Assembly: GCF_013167215.1 (NCBI RefSeq)
Contig: NZ_JABJWY010000032.1
Location: 186,001-250,000, forward strand
Direction: 5' to 3'
Source of the DNA: Sphingobacterium prati
Lineage (GTDB): Bacteria > Bacteroidota > Bacteroidia > Sphingobacteriales > Sphingobacteriaceae
DNA length: 64,000 bases
Shown here: positions 62,812 to 64,000 of the stretch, in pieces
How the letters are laid out: every line of letters starts with the position of its first letter
Position numbering within the stretch: position 1 is the first letter of the stretch
The notes under the pieces: generated by a model
Database searches by the model: none
Seen by the model: only the letters and a program-made list of their open reading frames with translations
What the model was told of the DNA's origin: nothing
Translations under genes and position numbers: made by a program

Positions 62812-64000
62812 ATGCAGCAATCATTTGAAAATTTTAAATTCAATAAACAGATCTTAAATGCGATCACGGAAGCGGGCTATCAGCAACCGACTGAGATCCA
62901 GGAAAAGGCAATTACACCGATATTGGCAGGGCAAGATGTGATGGGGATAGCCCAAACCGGAACCGGCAAAACAGCTGCATTTGTATTGCCCATGTTGATG
63001 AAATTGAAGTATGCACAGGGAACTGACGCACGTGCCTTGATCTTGACGCCAACCCGAGAGCTGGCGATGCAGATTGAGGAGAATATTAAAATATTTTCGA
63101 CTTACCTTGATCTACGTTCTGTTGTTTTATATGGTGGACTAGGACCTAAGACACAAATAGAAACGCTTGAAAAAGGAGTTGATATCATCGTCGCTACACC
63201 GGGTAGATTCTTAGATTTATATTTAGAAGGACATATTGTCGTTAAATCACTCAAATTTTTGGTTTTGGATGAAGCGGACAAGATGATGGATATGGGTTTT
63301 ATCAGCAAAATTCATCGCGTATTGGAAATTGTTCCGCGTAAACGCCAGAATTTATTGTTTTCCGCGACAATGAGCGAACTGGTCCGAAAGATTGCAGGTG
63401 ATTTTTTGGCCTTTCCTACAATTATTGAAGTTTCAGAGCAAGCGACACCTGCTAAAACGGTCAGTCAGGCTTTATATGTTGTTCCTAACCAAAAAACGAA
63501 GCTGAATTTACTACAGCATCTATTGAAAGACGATCAAGCTTTTAGTAGATTGATTGTTTTTTGTAAAACAAAACAAGTTGCAGATAATGTTTTTCATTTT
63601 TTGGAACGTAAATACGGCAAAGATGAGGTGCGTGTCATTCATGCAAACAAAGGGCAAAATACGCGTATTAATTCAATCAATGCATTTAAGGAAGGGAATA
63701 TCCGTATCCTAGTCGCAACGGATGTTGCCGCACGGGGACTCGACGTTTCCAATGTAAGTCATGTGATCAACTTCGAGGTTCCTATTGTTATAGAAGATTA
63801 TGTCCATCGTATCGGAAGGACGGGACGCGCTTTTAATGAAGGTGACGCAATCACTTTTTGCAATGAAGCCGAGAAATATTATGTTCGAAAAATTGAGAAA
63901 TTGATTAAACAAAGTATTCCGGTTTATCCGATTCCGGACGAAGTATTTGTGGAGAAAACACCTTTTCAGGAGAAGCAGGATATTGCACGTGATATTGATA
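62812..64000 (+). CDS. DEAD-box RNA helicase (runs off right edge)
   Basis: At least 396 codons of an ATP-dependent RNA helicase. The Q motif region (FENFKFNKQILNAITEAGYQQPTEIQ) is followed by motif I AQTGTGKT, Ia PTRELAMQ, Ib TPGRFLDL, motif II VLDEADKMMDMGF, motif III SAT, motif IV region LIVFCKTKQ, V ATDVAARGLDV and VI HRIGRTGR. RhlE-like in general form. The C-terminal tail lies beyond the window. Confidence 0.94.
   Translation, partial: MQQSFENFKFNKQILNAITEAGYQQPTEIQEKAITPILAGQDVMGIAQTGTGKTAAFVLPMLMKLKYAQGTDARALILTPTRELAMQIEENIKIFSTYLDLRSVVLYGGLGPKTQIETLEKGVDIIVATPGRFLDLYLEGHIVVKSLKFLVLDEADKMMDMGFISKIHRVLEIVPRKRQNLLFSATMSELVRKIAGDFLAFPTIIEVSEQATPAKTVSQALYVVPNQKTKLNLLQHLLKDDQAFSRLIVFCKTKQVADNVFHFLERKYGKDEVRVIHANKGQNTRINSINAFKEGNIRILVATDVAARGLDVSNVSHVINFEVPIVIEDYVHRIGRTGRAFNEGDAITFCNEAEKYYVRKIEKLIKQSIPVYPIPDEVFVEKTPFQEKQDIARDID

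Noticed and set aside
1..64000. CRISPR arrays, insertion sequences, prophage, phage defence system
   Set aside because: No direct-repeat array with spacers, transposase, integrase, phage structural or nuclease/toxin gene was recognised on either strand.

Overview
The window looks like chromosome of a Sphingobacteriaceae member, most likely Sphingobacterium (phylum Bacteroidota). Reasons: many promoters of the Bacteroidota housekeeping type (-7 TAnnTTTG, sometimes with a TTG about 20 nt upstream); family-typical genes such as GLPGLI proteins, CarboxypepD_reg/outer-membrane-barrel proteins, an S46 dipeptidyl-peptidase, a histone H1-like small protein, DUF2795, DUF4834 and an HYC_CC_PP-like protein; and moderate-to-low GC with AT-rich spacers. 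No IS element, prophage, CRISPR array, tRNA or rRNA was recognised. The identification rests on sequence features read by eye; no database was searched.

Layout. 1-2704: start of gltB (minus, runs off the left edge). 3003-6770: dipeptide epimerase, a 36-aa membrane peptide, a deoxyhypusine-synthase-like enzyme, an unknown gene and rdgB. 6803-9352: OstA/LptA-like protein, divergent from tilS. 9407-13136: tilS, a PH-like membrane protein, DUF4834, then recF overlapping a DciA-type (DUF721) gene. 13152-14218: a decayed Crp/Fnr pseudogene and an AT-rich block rich in DnaA-box-like 9-mers, a candidate oriC. 14219-17892: yciO/tsaC-like, asnS, sucC (minus). 18062-21017: lolD-like ATPase, two poorly known genes and a LacI regulator. 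21088-25061: two dihydrolipoyl dehydrogenases flanking DUF3817 and thioesterase genes. 25411-25944: azurin-like lipoprotein. 26001-32444: four-gene signalling operon (hybrid kinase, CheR, CheB, REC-kinase). 32585-32845: a small transcription unit with promoter, 36-codon ORF and terminator. 33006-34105: kdsC-like and maf. 34143-37471: metal-linked TonB receptor module. 37497-39962: Tat-exported phospholipase C. 40107-43860: trpDFBA with a complete leader-peptide attenuator. 44050-46474: secreted protein, DUF2795, ABC ATPase, acyltransferase. 46541-49898: substrate-binding protein, DsrE, TsdA-like diheme cytochrome and LysR. 49960-51330: M20 dipeptidase. 51437-60141: DUF6249/ECF sigma/anti-sigma-like genes, then two tandem copies of a barrel-protein/GLPGLI pair. 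60199-60378: H1-like protein. 60497-62635: DPP7-type S46 peptidase. 62812-end: DEAD-box helicase (cut by the edge).

How it fits together. Several units read as coherent systems: Trp synthesis controlled by translation-coupled attenuation (leader peptide with three consecutive Trp codons); replication/repair genes recF and dciA next to the candidate oriC; a sensory operon joining phosphorelay with receptor-type methylation enzymes but no chemoreceptor; a putative sulfur-oxyanion module; and a metal-linked receptor module. The most interesting signals are the trp leader, the DnaA-box cluster, the small transcription unit upstream of the hybrid-kinase operon, and a set of genes whose ATG lies 4-5 nt after the -7 box, suggesting leaderless mRNAs.
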